From contig NZ_JAUNXR010000005.1 in NCBI RefSeq assembly GCF_030539665.1, forward strand, positions 48,681 to 112,680: 64,000 nucleotides of DNA. The letters are read 5' to 3'. Of the stretch, positions 28,450-37,607 are shown one piece after another (within the stretch, counting starts at the first letter, position 1; each line of letters opens with the position of its first letter). The DNA comes from Methanobrevibacter sp. Its GTDB lineage: Archaea > Methanobacteriota > Methanobacteria > Methanobacteriales > Methanobacteriaceae. A program made the position numbers and the translations under genes. The notes under the pieces were generated by a model, which saw nothing but the letters and a program-made list of their open reading frames with translations, had not been told where the DNA came from and did no database searches.

Positions 28450-29169
28450 ATGGCTCAAAAAGAATTTTTAATGTCAGATGAGGATAAGGCCAATACATTC
28501 ATGGTTATTCCAGCTTATAATGAAGAAGGTCGAGTTCAACCGGTTATTGAAAGTATTGCTGAGCGCGGTTTCAAAATGGTTGTTGTCAATGACGGCTCTA
28601 CAGATAAGACTCTGGAAAAACTAATTGAATCTCAAAAGAAGTATCCCAACAATATTTTTATCCTGAATCATGTTATAAATCAGGGGATGGGTGCCGCTAT
28701 CGGAACTGGTATTGATGCTGTTTTGAAACACAATCCGAAATATATTGTTAATCTAGATGCAGACGGGCAACATGATATTGATGATATCGACAAAGTCTGT
28801 GAACCTTTAATTAAAGGAAGGGCAGATGCTGTAATTGGTGTTAGGCCATTTGAAGACATGCCAATTACTAAAAATTTTGCAAATACAGTAATGAATATTC
28901 TTACAAGAGTTTTTTATGGTGTAAACGTTAGTGATTCTCAGACAGGTTTTAGGGCAGTCACTGCAGAGGCATTAGAAAAAATTGAGATGAATGTGCAGGG
29001 TTATATTGTTGCTTCTGAGTTTTTAAGACAGTTCAAGGAGAATAACATCAAGTTGGAGGAAGTTACAATTACAACAATATATACTCCCGAAACTCAAGAA
29101 AAAGGTACTAATGCAATTGTAGGTCTTAAAATAATGTTTAACATGATAAAACATTTATTATTTGAATAG
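28450..29169 (+). CDS. Glycosyltransferase family 2 (dolichol-phosphate mannosyltransferase-like)
   Basis: A 239-residue GT-A glycosyltransferase. It shows VIPAYNEEGRVQPVIES (about 18-34), VVVNDGSTDKT (nucleotide site), and NLDADGQHDIDDID, the DxD metal site. The RVFYGVNVSDSQTGFRA segment is typical of dolichol-phosphate-sugar synthases. It has no membrane helices, so it likely acts at the membrane on polyprenyl phosphate. The next gene, a DUF2304 membrane protein, follows at 11 bases; such pairs are widespread and may form one glycosylation module. Confidence 0.94.
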   Translation: MAQKEFLMSDEDKANTFMVIPAYNEEGRVQPVIESIAERGFKMVVVNDGSTDKTLEKLIESQKKYPNNIFILNHVINQGMGAAIGTGIDAVLKHNPKYIVNLDADGQHDIDDIDKVCEPLIKGRADAVIGVRPFEDMPITKNFANTVMNILTRVFYGVNVSDSQTGFRAVTAEALEKIEMNVQGYIVASEFLRQFKENNIKLEEVTITTIYTPETQEKGTNAIVGLKIMFNMIKHLLFE

Positions 29170-29180
29170 GGTGATTAAAA

Positions 29181-29534
29181 GTGATGGTATATCCAATTGT
29201 TTTCTCATTTGTCGCATTAATAGCTATTATCTATTTATATCAAAGAATTTATAGCAACAAATCACCAACTTCCTATGTTTTATGGGGCGTAATCTGGTTT
29301 TTGATTATAATATTCGCATTTGTTCCTGAAGCAAGCAGTAACATAGCTAAATTGTTTGGTATTGCAAGGGGATTGGATTTTCTTGTAATCGTGGCTATTG
29401 TGCTAATGTTCTATTTGATATTCAAGTTATACATGAAGATAGACAAGTTGCAGCAGGACATGAGTAAGATTGTTCGTGCAATAGCGTTAAATAACGAAAT
29501 TATCGAGGAATCCTATGATGAAGAGGAAAGCTAA
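29181..29534 (+). CDS. DUF2304 family membrane protein
   Basis: A 117-residue protein with three membrane helices (about 5-22, 32-52, 64-88) and a C-terminal coiled segment (MKIDKLQQDMSKIVRAIAL). DUF2304 proteins occur beside GT2 glycosyltransferases such as the one immediately upstream, and may act as flippase or anchor subunits; that role is inferred from context. Start is GTG 29181 or ATG 29184; a GGGTGAT ribosome binding site lies 8-11 bases before them. Confidence 0.85.
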   Translation: MMVYPIVFSFVALIAIIYLYQRIYSNKSPTSYVLWGVIWFLIIIFAFVPEASSNIAKLFGIARGLDFLVIVAIVLMFYLIFKLYMKIDKLQQDMSKIVRAIALNNEIIEESYDEEES

Positions 29535-29676
29535 CTGTCTTTCCCAATGCTTTTTTTATAGTGTGAAATTTGAATAAATTTCATTTAAAATCATATTTTT
29601 TTAGTAAAATTGGATGAATGCTAATTTTTTTGCAGCAATCAACAATTTTATTTATTAATAAAGTTATAATATTATT

Positions 29677-30336
29677 ATGATTTATTTTAGAGGATGTACT
29701 GCAAGAGAAAAGGAAACTACAATAGCAGATGCAACTGAAAATTTATTAAAATTAGCTGATATTGATTACACTATTTTAGAGGATGAATCCTGTTGCGGAT
29801 CAGTTTTACTTAGAACAGGCTTTGAAAAGGAAGCTAAAAAACAGATTGAAAAAAATCAGGAACAGTTTAAAGGCAAAAAGATATTAACTTCATGTGCCGG
29901 TTGTTATAAGACATTAAAACAGGATTATGATGGTCTTGACGTTATTCATATTTCAATGTTATTGGATCAATTGATTGATGAAGGAAAAATTTCACTCAAA
30001 GGCAAAGACATTAATGTAACTTATCATGATTCATGTCACTTGGCAAGACATTGTAAGGAATTTGATGCTCCCCGTAATGTCATAAGGGCAGCTGCCAATC
30101 TTATAGAAATGGACAATGTTAAGGAGAATAGCTTATGTTGTGGTGCCGGCGGAGGAGTTAAGTCTGCTTACCCTGAAATCGCCGAACAAGTTGCAAAAAC
30201 TAGAATAGGTCAAGCTTTGAACACTGATGCAGAATTATTAATTACTGCATGTCCATTTTGCAAATTAAACTTAAAGGACAATGATATTGAAGTTTTAGAT
30301 TTAACAGAATTTTTAGGTCGTGTTTTAGATGAATAA
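29677..30336 (+). CDS. CCG-domain iron-sulfur protein (HdrB/LutA-like)
   Basis: A 219-residue protein with two cysteine-rich CCG domains. The first is DESCCGSVLLRTGF (about 37-50) plus SCAGCYKT (about 71-78); the second is SLCCGAGGGVKS (about 151-162) plus ITACPFCKLN (about 191-200), with YHDSCHLARH between. HdrB uses such repeats to hold a noncubane 4Fe-4S cluster in heterodisulfide reductase; LutA and GlpC-type proteins have them too. Its last 8 bases overlap the next gene, which encodes a LutB-like protein, so a two-subunit redox enzyme is likely. The substrate is unknown. Confidence 0.9.
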   Translation: MIYFRGCTAREKETTIADATENLLKLADIDYTILEDESCCGSVLLRTGFEKEAKKQIEKNQEQFKGKKILTSCAGCYKTLKQDYDGLDVIHISMLLDQLIDEGKISLKGKDINVTYHDSCHLARHCKEFDAPRNVIRAAANLIEMDNVKENSLCCGAGGGVKSAYPEIAEQVAKTRIGQALNTDAELLITACPFCKLNLKDNDIEVLDLTEFLGRVLDE

Positions 30337-31531
30337 AAATGAATTGGAAACCATGAGAAAATCATTCAATACAGTTAAAAACAGATCATCATCTATCAAA
30401 ACATCACCTCAGGTTTTAAGATTAGAAGAAAGGGTTAAAAGAATAAAGGAGAATGCTATTAAGGACAATAAAGAACTAATGGAAATAGCTAAAGAATCCT
30501 TTAAAAGAAATGGTATTGAATTTTTTGAAGCAGAAACAGCAAAGGATGCTCAAGACATAATTCTGGACTTAATCAAGGATTTTGAATCTAATGTAATAGC
30601 CAAATCAAAGTCAAATACTTTAGGCGAGATTGATGCTAAAACATTTTTAAAGGAAGCTGGCTATGAGGTTGTTGAAACTGATTTGGGAGATAGGATTCTT
30701 CAATTGAAGAAAGTTGACAACAAGCCCGTCCATCCAACAGGTCCTGCATCTCATTTAAACATTGCTGAAATTACGGATATTGTAAATAATGCGTTGGACG
30801 AGTCAGTTGCGCCTATTGCTCGAGACATTATGGAAACCGTAAGGGCTGACGTATTGGAACATTTGGAAAATGCAAAAATCGGTATTAGTGGTTCCAATGC
30901 AGTTGCAAGTGAAGAGGGCTCCTTGATTTTTGTTCACAATGAAGGAAATATTTCATTGGTCTCAGCAATGGATCTTCATATTGTTTTGGTGGGTATTGAC
31001 AAGTTTGTTGAATGTTTGGAGGATGCGATTTCAATAGCAAAACTTGAAACGGTATATGCAACAGGAAATTATGTGACCTCCTATATTAATATAGTGTCAG
31101 GACCTTCTAAAACTGCAGATATTGAGAAAAAACTTCTTAAAAACATGTATGGTGCTGAAAGAGTTGCTGTAATTATTTTAGACAATGGAAGAAGTGATGC
31201 TAATGCGGAATGTTTAAAATGTATTGGCTGTGGAAACTGTATTGTTCATTGTCCTGTCTATAATGCTGTTGGTAATGAATTTGGTTTTAACAATTATTTA
31301 GGCGGTCGTGGAGTGGCCATGAGCAAATTTATTGAAGATGAGGAAATCTGCTATTCTTCAGGTCTCTATATGTGTACCCTGTGTGGTATGTGCACCCTCA
31401 ATTGTCCGGTTTCAATTGAAACAAATGAAATTATTGAAATGCTTAGAAAAGAATCTCAAAGTAAAGGATTTTATCCTAAAGCTCATGGGGTTATTAGTAA
31501 GAACATTTCAAATAATGACTCTCCTTATTAG
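30329..31531 (+). CDS. LUD-domain protein with two 4Fe-4S motifs (LutB-like)
   Basis: A 400-residue protein. Residues about 60-285 form the LUD domain (formerly DUF162), with GISGSNAVASEEGSLIFVHN near 190-209. The C-terminal part is a bacterial-type ferredoxin: CLKCIGCGNCIVHCPVYNA (about 295-313) and CTLCGMCTLNCPVS (about 349-362). This layout is that of LutB in the three-protein lactate-oxidising Lut complex. LutC is absent here, and lactate use is not expected in this methanogen, so it likely has another substrate. Its start overlaps the CCG protein by 8 bases. Confidence 0.9.
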   Translation: MNKNELETMRKSFNTVKNRSSSIKTSPQVLRLEERVKRIKENAIKDNKELMEIAKESFKRNGIEFFEAETAKDAQDIILDLIKDFESNVIAKSKSNTLGEIDAKTFLKEAGYEVVETDLGDRILQLKKVDNKPVHPTGPASHLNIAEITDIVNNALDESVAPIARDIMETVRADVLEHLENAKIGISGSNAVASEEGSLIFVHNEGNISLVSAMDLHIVLVGIDKFVECLEDAISIAKLETVYATGNYVTSYINIVSGPSKTADIEKKLLKNMYGAERVAVIILDNGRSDANAECLKCIGCGNCIVHCPVYNAVGNEFGFNNYLGGRGVAMSKFIEDEEICYSSGLYMCTLCGMCTLNCPVSIETNEIIEMLRKESQSKGFYPKAHGVISKNISNNDSPY

Positions 31532-31548
31532 ACCCCAATTATTTTTCC

Positions 31549-31559
31549 TTTTTTTTTTT
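31549..31559 (+). terminator. T-run terminator after the LutB-like gene
   Basis: A long T-run 17 bases after the stop codon, followed by a second run, with no gene between it and the promoter region of mfnB. Confidence 0.55.
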
Positions 31560-31676
31560 ATTTTTCATAATTTATTTTTCCTTTTTTAAAAAACAACAAC
31601 TATTATAAATAAAGAAAATCTTATATTAATATATTATAATTATATTTTTTTATTTTAAATTATTTGGAGGAAATAC

Positions 31677-32399
31677 ATGCTTCTATTAATAAGTCCGATA
31701 AATCATGAAGAGGCTCTTGAATCTATTAAGGGTGGAGCAGACATTGTTGATGTAAAAAATCCTAAAGAAGGTTCTTTAGGTGCTAATTTTCCATGGGTTA
31801 TAAAAGAAATTAGAGAACTAACTCCTGAAGATAAATTAGTAAGTGCTACTTTAGGGGATGTTCCTTATAAACCTGGAACCGTTTCTCTTGCAGCAATGGG
31901 TGCTCATGTTTCCGGAGCAGATTATATCAAAGTAGGATTATATGGAACTAAAAACTACGATGAAGCTGTTGAAGTTATGGAAAATGTTGTTAAAACCGTA
32001 AAAGACATTAGTCCTGATACTATTGTTGTTGCTGCAGGATATGCTGATGCACATAGAGTCGGTGCTGTCGGCCCTATGGAAATTCCAAAAATAGCTAAGG
32101 ATTCTGGTTGTGACTTGGCAATGTTGGATACTGCAGTTAAAGACGGTAAAACATTATTTGACTTTTTAGATATTGATCAACTCAAAGAATTTGTTGAAGA
32201 GGCACATGGCTACGGTATTAAAACTGCACTTGCAGGATCTGTTAAAAAAGAGCAGCTAAAACCGTTATATGATATTGGCTGTGATGTTGTAGGTATTAGA
32301 GGTGCAGCATGTGTTGGTGGAGATAGAAACACCGGCCATATAGATCACACTGCTGTAGCTGAACTTAAAGAGTTATGCGCTTCATTTGAAGATAATTAA
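31677..32399 (+). CDS. mfnB: (5-formylfuran-3-yl)methyl phosphate synthase
   Basis: MfnB makes the furan precursor of methanofuran, the first C1 carrier of methanogenesis, from two molecules of glyceraldehyde 3-phosphate. The 240-residue TIM-barrel protein belongs to the family once called DUF556. Catalytic lysines are recognisable in [12 protein letters not shown] (near residue 27), [13 protein letters not shown] (near 84) and the [11 protein letters not shown] segment. GGAGGAAATAC precedes the ATG. guaB follows after 10 bases, so both may be transcribed together. Confidence 0.93.
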   Translation: MLLLISPINHEEALESIKGGADIVDVKNPKEGSLGANFPWVIKEIRELTPEDKLVSATLGDVPYKPGTVSLAAMGAHVSGADYIKVGLYGTKNYDEAVEVMENVVKTVKDISPDTIVVAAGYADAHRVGAVGPMEIPKIAKDSGCDLAMLDTAVKDGKTLFDFLDIDQLKEFVEEAHGYGIKTALAGSVKKEQLKPLYDIGCDVVGIRGAACVGGDRNTGHIDHTAVAELKELCASFEDN

Positions 32400-32409
32400 G
32401 GGTGATAGA

Positions 32410-33891
32410 ATGTTTTCAAAAAAAGTACAAGAAGCCCCATTAGCTTTTACATTTGATGACTTTTTACTTACTCCTAACGCAAGTTATGTGGAACCTAAAG
32501 ATGTAAATACCAAAGTGGAATTGTCAAAAGGAATCAAGCTCAATATTCCTGTCTTAAGTGCAGCAATGGATACTGTAACTGAAGCGGAACTTGCAATTGC
32601 CATGGCACAGGAAGGTGGTATCGGGGTTATCCACAGAAACATCACTCAGGAAAGGCAAGTGGAAGAGGTTAGGAAAGTAAAGGAAGCTGAAGAAATCACT
32701 ATTCGTGACGTTGTAACTATTACTCCAGATTCAACCATTCTTGATGTGCAGCAAAAAATGCATGATGAGTTAATCAGCGGTCTTCCTGTAATGGATGGGG
32801 ATGAGATTATTGGAATCATCTCCAAAAGGGATATTAGGCCAGTCATAAAGAAAGGGCATGAAATGACTGTTAAGGACATAATGACCTCTGATGTTGTCAC
32901 AATCGAGGAACCTATCACTGCTGAAGAAGCCTTAGATATCGCTTATGAAAATAAAGTTGAAAGGCTCCCTGTTCTTCGTGACGGAAAACTTGTGGGTATC
33001 ATTACAATTAAGGATATTTTGAACCAATCCCAATATCCTAATGCTGCCCGTGACAAAAATGGCAATTTCCTTGTAGCTGCCGCTTGTGGTCCTTTTGATC
33101 TTGATAGGGCAATGGCTCTTGATGAAGCTGGTGCTGATATTATTTCAATTGATTGTGCTCATGCTCATAATATGAATGCAGTTAACTTTACCGAAACAAT
33201 TAAGGAAAATATCGATGCAGAATTATGTGTTGGAAATATTGCAACTGCTGAAGCTGCTGAGGACTTAATTTCAATGGGTGTTGATGGTCTTAAGGTAGGT
33301 ATTGGTCCTGGTTCAATGTGTACTACTCGTATTGTTGCAGGAGTTGGTGTTCCTCAACTTACAGCTATTTCACAAGTTGCAGATGTAGCAAAAGAGCATG
33401 GCGTTCCTGTAATTGCTGACGGTGGTATCAGATATTCCGGTGATATTGCAAAGGCTATTGGTGCTGGTGCAGATGCGGTAATGCTCGGTAATTTACTTGC
33501 GGCATCCTACGAAGCTCCTGGAGATATTGTTGTCATGAATGGAAAACAATATAAGAAATATCGTGGAATGGGTTCAATGGGTGCAATGACCAGTGAAGCT
33601 GACGGAGGAGCAGATAGGTACTTCCAAGGCTCTAAAAGTCACATGAAACACACCAAATACGTTCCTGAAGGAATTGAAGGTGCAGTACCATATAAAGGAA
33701 CCGTTAGTGAAATTTTATTCCAACTTGTTGGTGGTCTTAAATCATCCATGGGTTATTGTGGTGCTAAGGATATTCTTGACATGCAACAGAAGGCTAATTT
33801 TGTCAGAATAACTGATAGCGGTATTAAGGAATCACATCCTCATGATTTATTGATTACTAATGAAAGTCCGAATTATCCGACTTTAGATTAA
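32410..33891 (+). CDS. guaB: Inosine-5'-monophosphate dehydrogenase
   Basis: Oxidises IMP to XMP with NAD+, the committed step to GTP. The 493-residue protein has the barrel N-part ([18 protein letters not shown]), two CBS domains about residues 90-205, the catalytic loop [11 protein letters not shown] with Cys304, the phosphate site [10 protein letters not shown] and the flap region [12 protein letters not shown] 32410 is used because GGGTGAT lies just before it; an earlier in-frame start would begin inside mfnB. Length and motifs are standard. Confidence 0.97.
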   Translation: MFSKKVQEAPLAFTFDDFLLTPNASYVEPKDVNTKVELSKGIKLNIPVLSAAMDTVTEAELAIAMAQEGGIGVIHRNITQERQVEEVRKVKEAEEITIRDVVTITPDSTILDVQQKMHDELISGLPVMDGDEIIGIISKRDIRPVIKKGHEMTVKDIMTSDVVTIEEPITAEEALDIAYENKVERLPVLRDGKLVGIITIKDILNQSQYPNAARDKNGNFLVAAACGPFDLDRAMALDEAGADIISIDCAHAHNMNAVNFTETIKENIDAELCVGNIATAEAAEDLISMGVDGLKVGIGPGSMCTTRIVAGVGVPQLTAISQVADVAKEHGVPVIADGGIRYSGDIAKAIGAGADAVMLGNLLAASYEAPGDIVVMNGKQYKKYRGMGSMGAMTSEADGGADRYFQGSKSHMKHTKYVPEGIEGAVPYKGTVSEILFQLVGGLKSSMGYCGAKDILDMQQKANFVRITDSGIKESHPHDLLITNESPNYPTLD

Positions 33892-33927
33892 TTTCTTATT
33901 AATCTTTTTTTTTTGGGAGTGTTTGAA

Positions 33928-34257
33928 ATGGATTTAAAGAAGAGTATCTTTATCGTTGTTGCGATTATTGCAATCGTATGTGTAGCTTTCACAGTCTTCA
34001 CTATGACAACATCTGATCTGGATGATAATAATGAAACTTTTATTAGAAATAATACAACCAACTCAACTGTAAACAGCAGCGACAATGGTGTTGTTGATCA
34101 TAATATTGATGATTATAATATTAATGATAAAGAAAGCAGTCAGGAATCATCACAATCTTCACAGTCAAGTGATAGTGAGGTACACACCACTACTGTAGTG
34201 GATGAGGATGGAAATACTAAAAATGTTTATTGGAATGAAAAAGATGGAATAATATAA
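33928..34257 (+). CDS. Membrane-anchored acidic, Ser/Asn-rich protein
   Basis: A 109-residue protein with one N-terminal membrane helix (about residues 5-27) and an outer tail rich in Asp, Asn and Ser, including SSQESSQSSQSSDSE. The tail has low complexity and is probably unstructured or glycosylated (several N-x-S/T sites such as NNTTNST). A GGGAGTG ribosome binding site precedes ATG 33928, and a T-run just before it ends guaB. It ends VYWNEKDGII. Function is unknown. Confidence 0.72.
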   Translation: MDLKKSIFIVVAIIAIVCVAFTVFTMTTSDLDDNNETFIRNNTTNSTVNSSDNGVVDHNIDDYNINDKESSQESSQSSQSSDSEVHTTTVVDEDGNTKNVYWNEKDGII

Positions 34258-34445
34258 TCTTTTTTTATTTTTCATTATCTTTTTTTTTAAAAACAAGATG
34301 AAAATCATTAACTTTAAATAGTTGTAACCATAATATTATTATATTAGATAATTTTATGATTATATAACTTTAAATGTAATTCTTTTTTTAATTACATTTG
34401 ATTCATAAATATAACGATTTATTTTTATAAATGGAGAGAATTTAA

Positions 34446-34718
34446 ATGGCAAGAACAAAAAAAGTGGGTATTACAGGTAGATTTGGAGCTAGATACGGAA
34501 GAAAAGCTAAAAGAGCTGTAAAAAATATTGAAGAAAATATGAAGAAAAAGCACGTTTGTCCAAAATGTGACAGACCTTATGTAAAAAGACAAGCTGCAGG
34601 TATCTGGAAATGCAGAAAATGTGGTGCAGTCTTTACTGGCGGTGCTTTCGTACCTCAAACTCCTATGGCAAAATCTGCAGCACGTAACATTAGAAATGCT
34701 AACTCAGGAGGAGAATAA
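34446..34718 (+). CDS. rpl37A: 50S ribosomal protein L37Ae
   Basis: A 90-residue ribosomal protein of the large subunit, unique to archaea and eukaryotes. It has the basic N-terminus [20 protein letters not shown] and a zinc ribbon of four cysteines: CPKC (about 38-41) and CRKC (about 56-59). It opens an operon with rpoP, Brix, pcc1, prefoldin beta and DUF3194. TTTAAATA boxes lie upstream near 34313 and 34370, and GGAGAG precedes the ATG. Confidence 0.97.
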   Translation: MARTKKVGITGRFGARYGRKAKRAVKNIEENMKKKHVCPKCDRPYVKRQAAGIWKCRKCGAVFTGGAFVPQTPMAKSAARNIRNANSGGE

Positions 34719-34850
34719 TTGTATAGATGTCCTAACTGTGGAACAGAAGTAGACCATAAAAGCTATATGGAAAATAAATGTCCTAAATGCAGATATAGGA
34801 TTTTATTTAAAAATGTTCCAGAAGTAAGAAGAATTATTAAAGCAAGGTAA
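34719..34850 (+). CDS. rpoP: DNA-directed RNA polymerase subunit P (Rpo12)
   Basis: A 43-residue zinc-binding subunit of archaeal RNA polymerase. It reads [11 protein letters not shown] at the start, then [11 protein letters not shown], giving a four-cysteine zinc site, and ends VRRIIKAR as usual. The start codon is TTG, touching the TAA of rpl37A, with AGGAGGAG inside the end of the previous gene as its ribosome binding site. The pairing with L37Ae is conserved across euryarchaea. Confidence 0.96.
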   Translation: MYRCPNCGTEVDHKSYMENKCPKCRYRILFKNVPEVRRIIKAR

Positions 34851-34884
34851 TTCTTTTTTTATTTATTATTTTTAAGATGGTCTT

Positions 34885-35364
34885 ATGTTAATTTCAACTT
34901 CAAGAAAACCTTCTCCAAAAACAAGAAAGTTTTGTAAGAATTTTGCTCATGCAACAGGATCCACCTATATAAATCGTGGAAAAATGAATATGCGTGAAGT
35001 TCTTTTGAGAGCTTTGGAAGAAGATGAGGTTAATGTAGCTATTGTTAATGAAATTAAAGGTAATCCAAGTAAAGTTACATTTTATTCCAATAAAGGGGAT
35101 ATTTTACTTGCTATTGTGATTACCGCTTCCTTAACCAATGAAAGATTACATATTCTTCCAAAAGATTTGACTGTAGTCTCTAGGGTTAAAAAACTTGATA
35201 TTTTAAGCAAAATTTTCAATTTTGAACTTGTAGACAAAGATAACGCTAATTATATTTTCATTGACAATGGAACCGATGATTTGATAGCTACTATAGAATT
35301 TTTCAATAAGTTTGGTGAGAAATCAGAATTTAAAATTAAAGTTCTTAAAATTTTAGAAGAATAA
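34885..35364 (+). CDS. Brix domain ribosomal biogenesis protein
   Basis: A 159-residue archaeal Brix/Imp4-type protein, a single-domain relative of eukaryotic ribosome assembly factors that bind rRNA. The N-terminal STSRKPSPKTRKFCKNFA is characteristic, with YINRGKMNMREVL next and VTFYSNKG in the middle. It follows rpoP by 34 bases and precedes pcc1 by 3 bases in a conserved translation-related operon. Confidence 0.92.
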   Translation: MLISTSRKPSPKTRKFCKNFAHATGSTYINRGKMNMREVLLRALEEDEVNVAIVNEIKGNPSKVTFYSNKGDILLAIVITASLTNERLHILPKDLTVVSRVKKLDILSKIFNFELVDKDNANYIFIDNGTDDLIATIEFFNKFGEKSEFKIKVLKILEE

Positions 35365-35367
35365 AGC

Positions 35368-35634
35368 ATGTTAGAATCAACACCTTTAGAAGAAATCAAT
35401 AATAAAATAGCTATTGAATTCGATAATGAAAATCAAGCAAGAATTGTCTATGATTCAATCATTTTAGAGCTTAAAACAGCTCCTGATTATAGATCATCAA
35501 TTGAAATGGATATTGAGGATAATACTATTTTAATTAAAATCGATGCTCAAGATGCCACTTCATTTAGAGCATCTTTCAATTCCGTAATTAAATGGATTAA
35601 GCTATCTTTGGATATTCATAATTTAACTGTATAA
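35368..35634 (+). CDS. pcc1: KEOPS complex subunit Pcc1
   Basis: An 88-residue Pcc1-type protein. In KEOPS, Pcc1 dimerises and binds Kae1, which makes t6A37 in tRNA. The IEFDNENQARIVYDSI block and the IKIDAQDATSFRASFNSVIKW segment are typical of the family. Position directly after the Brix gene, 3 bases apart, matches other euryarchaeal genomes. No Kae1/Bud32 gene is in this window. Confidence 0.9.
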   Translation: MLESTPLEEINNKIAIEFDNENQARIVYDSIILELKTAPDYRSSIEMDIEDNTILIKIDAQDATSFRASFNSVIKWIKLSLDIHNLTV

Positions 35635-35689
35635 TTTAAATATTATAATTAACAATAATAAGTTGATAATTAAATAAGTAGGTGATAAA

Positions 35690-36067
35690 ATGGAAATTCC
35701 AGAAAATATACAACATCAATTAAACCAATTCCAACAATTACAACAACAAGCACAAGCTGTAACAATGCAAATTCAAAATGTTGAAATTCAAGTTCAAGAA
35801 ACCGAAAAGGCTCTTGAAGAATTAAACAAGACTGATGCAAATACTGAAGTATTCAAACAAGCTGGTTCTTTACTTATTAAAGTAAACTATGATGACGCTG
35901 TTGCTGATATGGAAGAAAAATTAGAAACTCTTAAATTAAGAAAACAAACTATGGCTCGTCAAGAAGAAAGAGTTATGAAAAAACTTAATGAAATGCAAAA
36001 CTCCATTCAAGCAGCTATGCAAGGAACTTTCGCTCCTTCTGACGACGACGATGAAGATGATGATTAA
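35690..36067 (+). CDS. pfdB: Prefoldin subunit beta
   Basis: A 125-residue coiled-coil subunit of the hexameric chaperone prefoldin, which hands unfolded proteins to the thermosome. Two long helices flank a central beta hairpin: NIQHQLNQFQQLQQQAQAVT (about 5-24), then VFKQAGSLLIKVNYDDAV, then the KLRKQTMARQEERVMKKLNE helix. The end is acidic with a run of Asp/Glu. GGTGATAAA precedes the ATG. Confidence 0.97.
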   Translation: MEIPENIQHQLNQFQQLQQQAQAVTMQIQNVEIQVQETEKALEELNKTDANTEVFKQAGSLLIKVNYDDAVADMEEKLETLKLRKQTMARQEERVMKKLNEMQNSIQAAMQGTFAPSDDDDEDDD

Positions 36068-36101
36068 ATCATCCATCTTTTATTTTTTTTCCTGATTTTA
36101 T

Positions 36102-36386
36102 ATGTCTAAACTTAAAACTCTTTCTGATGATGACTTAATATCTATTTCTGAAAATTTTAGTGAATTTTTGAATATTGAAATTTCCAAGCGTGTTTCCATT
36201 AAAGAGCTTGATGATATAGATTTGGGCATCACTATCAATTATGAAAATGATCAATTGGATGTATCTGTTGATGTTGATCTTCTTTTTGATGAACTTACAG
36301 ATATTAGTGAAGAATCTTTAAATATGGCAGTTGACAATGCTTATGAACGTTTAGATTCTTTTATTGATGAAAATTTTAGGGAATAA
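36102..36386 (+). CDS. DUF3194 family protein
   Basis: A 94-residue acidic protein with a helical start (LSDDDLISISENFSEFLN) and a central strand region (DLGITINYENDQLDVSVDVD). It matches, from memory, the archaeal DUF3194 family, which sits beside prefoldin beta in euryarchaea; that position is seen here, 34 bases after pfdB. The function is unknown. It appears to end the translation operon, followed by a long gene-free stretch. Confidence 0.78.
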   Translation: MSKLKTLSDDDLISISENFSEFLNIEISKRVSIKELDDIDLGITINYENDQLDVSVDVDLLFDELTDISEESLNMAVDNAYERLDSFIDENFRE

Positions 36387-36746
36387 TTCTTTTATTCAAT
36401 TTAATTTTATTAATTTTTTATATTTTTCTTTTATTTTTCTATAGTTTTTTTAATATTTTTTATTCTTATTTAATATATTTTCAATATATTTCATGGATTT
36501 TGATGTTTTGTTTATTTTTTCTTATTTTTTTTCATTAATCAATAATTCAAGTAAACTTTAATTTAATTAAAGTAAAGTAAAGTTTATATACTATTAGTTA
36601 AATACTATAAGCAAGGGTCAAATATTTTTATTAAATTAACTATTATTTCCTATAAAACACATAAGCTATTCTATAGCTTATTCCTCCTTTTTTTTTTAAC
36701 AATATTTATATTATACATATCATAATATCATATAAGAGATGATAAT
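36387..36746. other. 360-base spacer with promoter and stem-loop
   Basis: The first half is T-rich and featureless. The second half contains the TATA box and palindrome listed separately as a candidate small RNA, and then an AT-rich promoter for the HisA/F-like gene. No protein gene is seen. Confidence 0.6.
36583..36697 (+). ncRNA. Candidate small RNA with own promoter and hairpin terminator
   Basis: A TATA box (TTTATATA, 36583-36590) is followed about 70 bases later by a perfect 9-base palindromic stem, ATAAGCTAT-TCT-ATAGCTTAT (36661-36681), then a pyrimidine tract with ten T (36688-36697), the form of a terminator. Transcription from about 36612 would give an RNA near 85 bases with no reading frame. 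The downstream gene has a different AT-rich promoter region. It could instead be a stray promoter with an unrelated palindrome. Confidence 0.4.
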
Positions 36747-37433
36747 ATGATTAACAAAGTTCCTGTTTTAGACTTAAAAGATAATGTTGCAGTTAGTGGA
36801 AAATCCGGTCAAAGACAAACATACACTCCATTGAAAAGTGTTTATGCGACTTCATCCGATCCTGTTGAAATAGCAAATAACCTCAAGTTAAATGGTGCAA
36901 AAGAGGTTTATGTTGCTGATTTGGATTTGATTGATAGCAATGGGCATAATCTACATCAGGTTAAGATGATGAACACAATACTTCCTGTGATTTTTGATGG
37001 AGGTGTCAAGGATTTCGAATCATACACATTCTTTTTAGACTATGCATATAAGGTTATTGTAGCAACAGAAACATTGGAAAGTTTGGATGAACTTCAAAGA
37101 ATATTTGAAGCATTTCCAAAAGAAAGAATTGTTTTAAGCATTGATATCAAGGACAATAAGTTATATTCCAAGCATTTGGATGTTTCCTTAGACAAATTAA
37201 AAAGAATATTGAAATATTTGGATCCTTCTGAAATAATATTGTTGGATATTTCAAGTGTAGGAACAAACAAAGGGTTTAATAAAGAGTTACTTGATGAGTT
37301 CGAAGAATTTAAAGATAAATTAATAATTGCCGGTGGAATCAATAAGGAGTCTTTAAAAGAACTTGAAAAAGAAGGAATAAAAAAAGTTTTAATAGGTACT
37401 TCTATTCATAATGGTGAAATATCTATATTATAA
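36747..37433 (+). CDS. HisA/HisF-related TIM-barrel protein
   Basis: A 228-residue barrel protein related to HisA/HisF, of the methanogen type often called hisAF-related. PVLDLKDNVAVSGKSGQRQT at the start resembles the HisA opening (P-D-K). Then VYVADLDLID (near 55-64), VIFDGGVKDF (near 80-89) and IIAGGINKESLKEL plus VLIGTSIHNG form the phosphate-binding end. Its substrate is unknown; it is probably not a histidine enzyme. It overlaps by a few bases the end of a small convergent membrane protein. Confidence 0.85.
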   Translation: MINKVPVLDLKDNVAVSGKSGQRQTYTPLKSVYATSSDPVEIANNLKLNGAKEVYVADLDLIDSNGHNLHQVKMMNTILPVIFDGGVKDFESYTFFLDYAYKVIVATETLESLDELQRIFEAFPKERIVLSIDIKDNKLYSKHLDVSLDKLKRILKYLDPSEIILLDISSVGTNKGFNKELLDEFEEFKDKLIIAGGINKESLKELEKEGIKKVLIGTSIHNGEISIL

Positions 37434-37607
37434 GAGTACACTTAATACTAAAAATGGTGATATGCAACCAAATACAAATAAAACGATTCCTATAATCAAG
37501 TTAGGTTTTTTATCATCCATAATTCCTGATATTATCATGATTATTCCAAGAAATCCGAAAATAACAGGTACAATATGTGAAAAGAGTGTACTTCCAGTCA
37601 TTGCCAT
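37428..37607 (-). CDS. Small two-helix membrane protein, 59 aa
   Basis: A reading frame of 59 residues on the minus strand, beginning MAMTGSTLFSHIVPVIFGFL. It has two hydrophobic segments, about residues 9-29 and 37-59, split by a polar turn (MDDKKPN), and a GTGAT ribosome binding site 4 bases before the ATG. The plus-strand frame that covers the same bases lacks a ribosome binding site and has no sensible composition. Its stop overlaps the stop of the HisA/F-like gene by three bases. The function is unknown. Confidence 0.68.
   Translation of the reverse strand: MAMTGSTLFSHIVPVIFGFLGIIMIISGIMDDKKPNLIIGIVLFVFGCISPFLVLSVLL

Noticed and set aside
31332..31589. 85-residue plus-strand frame at the end of the LutB-like gene
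   Set aside because: Out-of-frame reading of the ferredoxin region running into the T-run.
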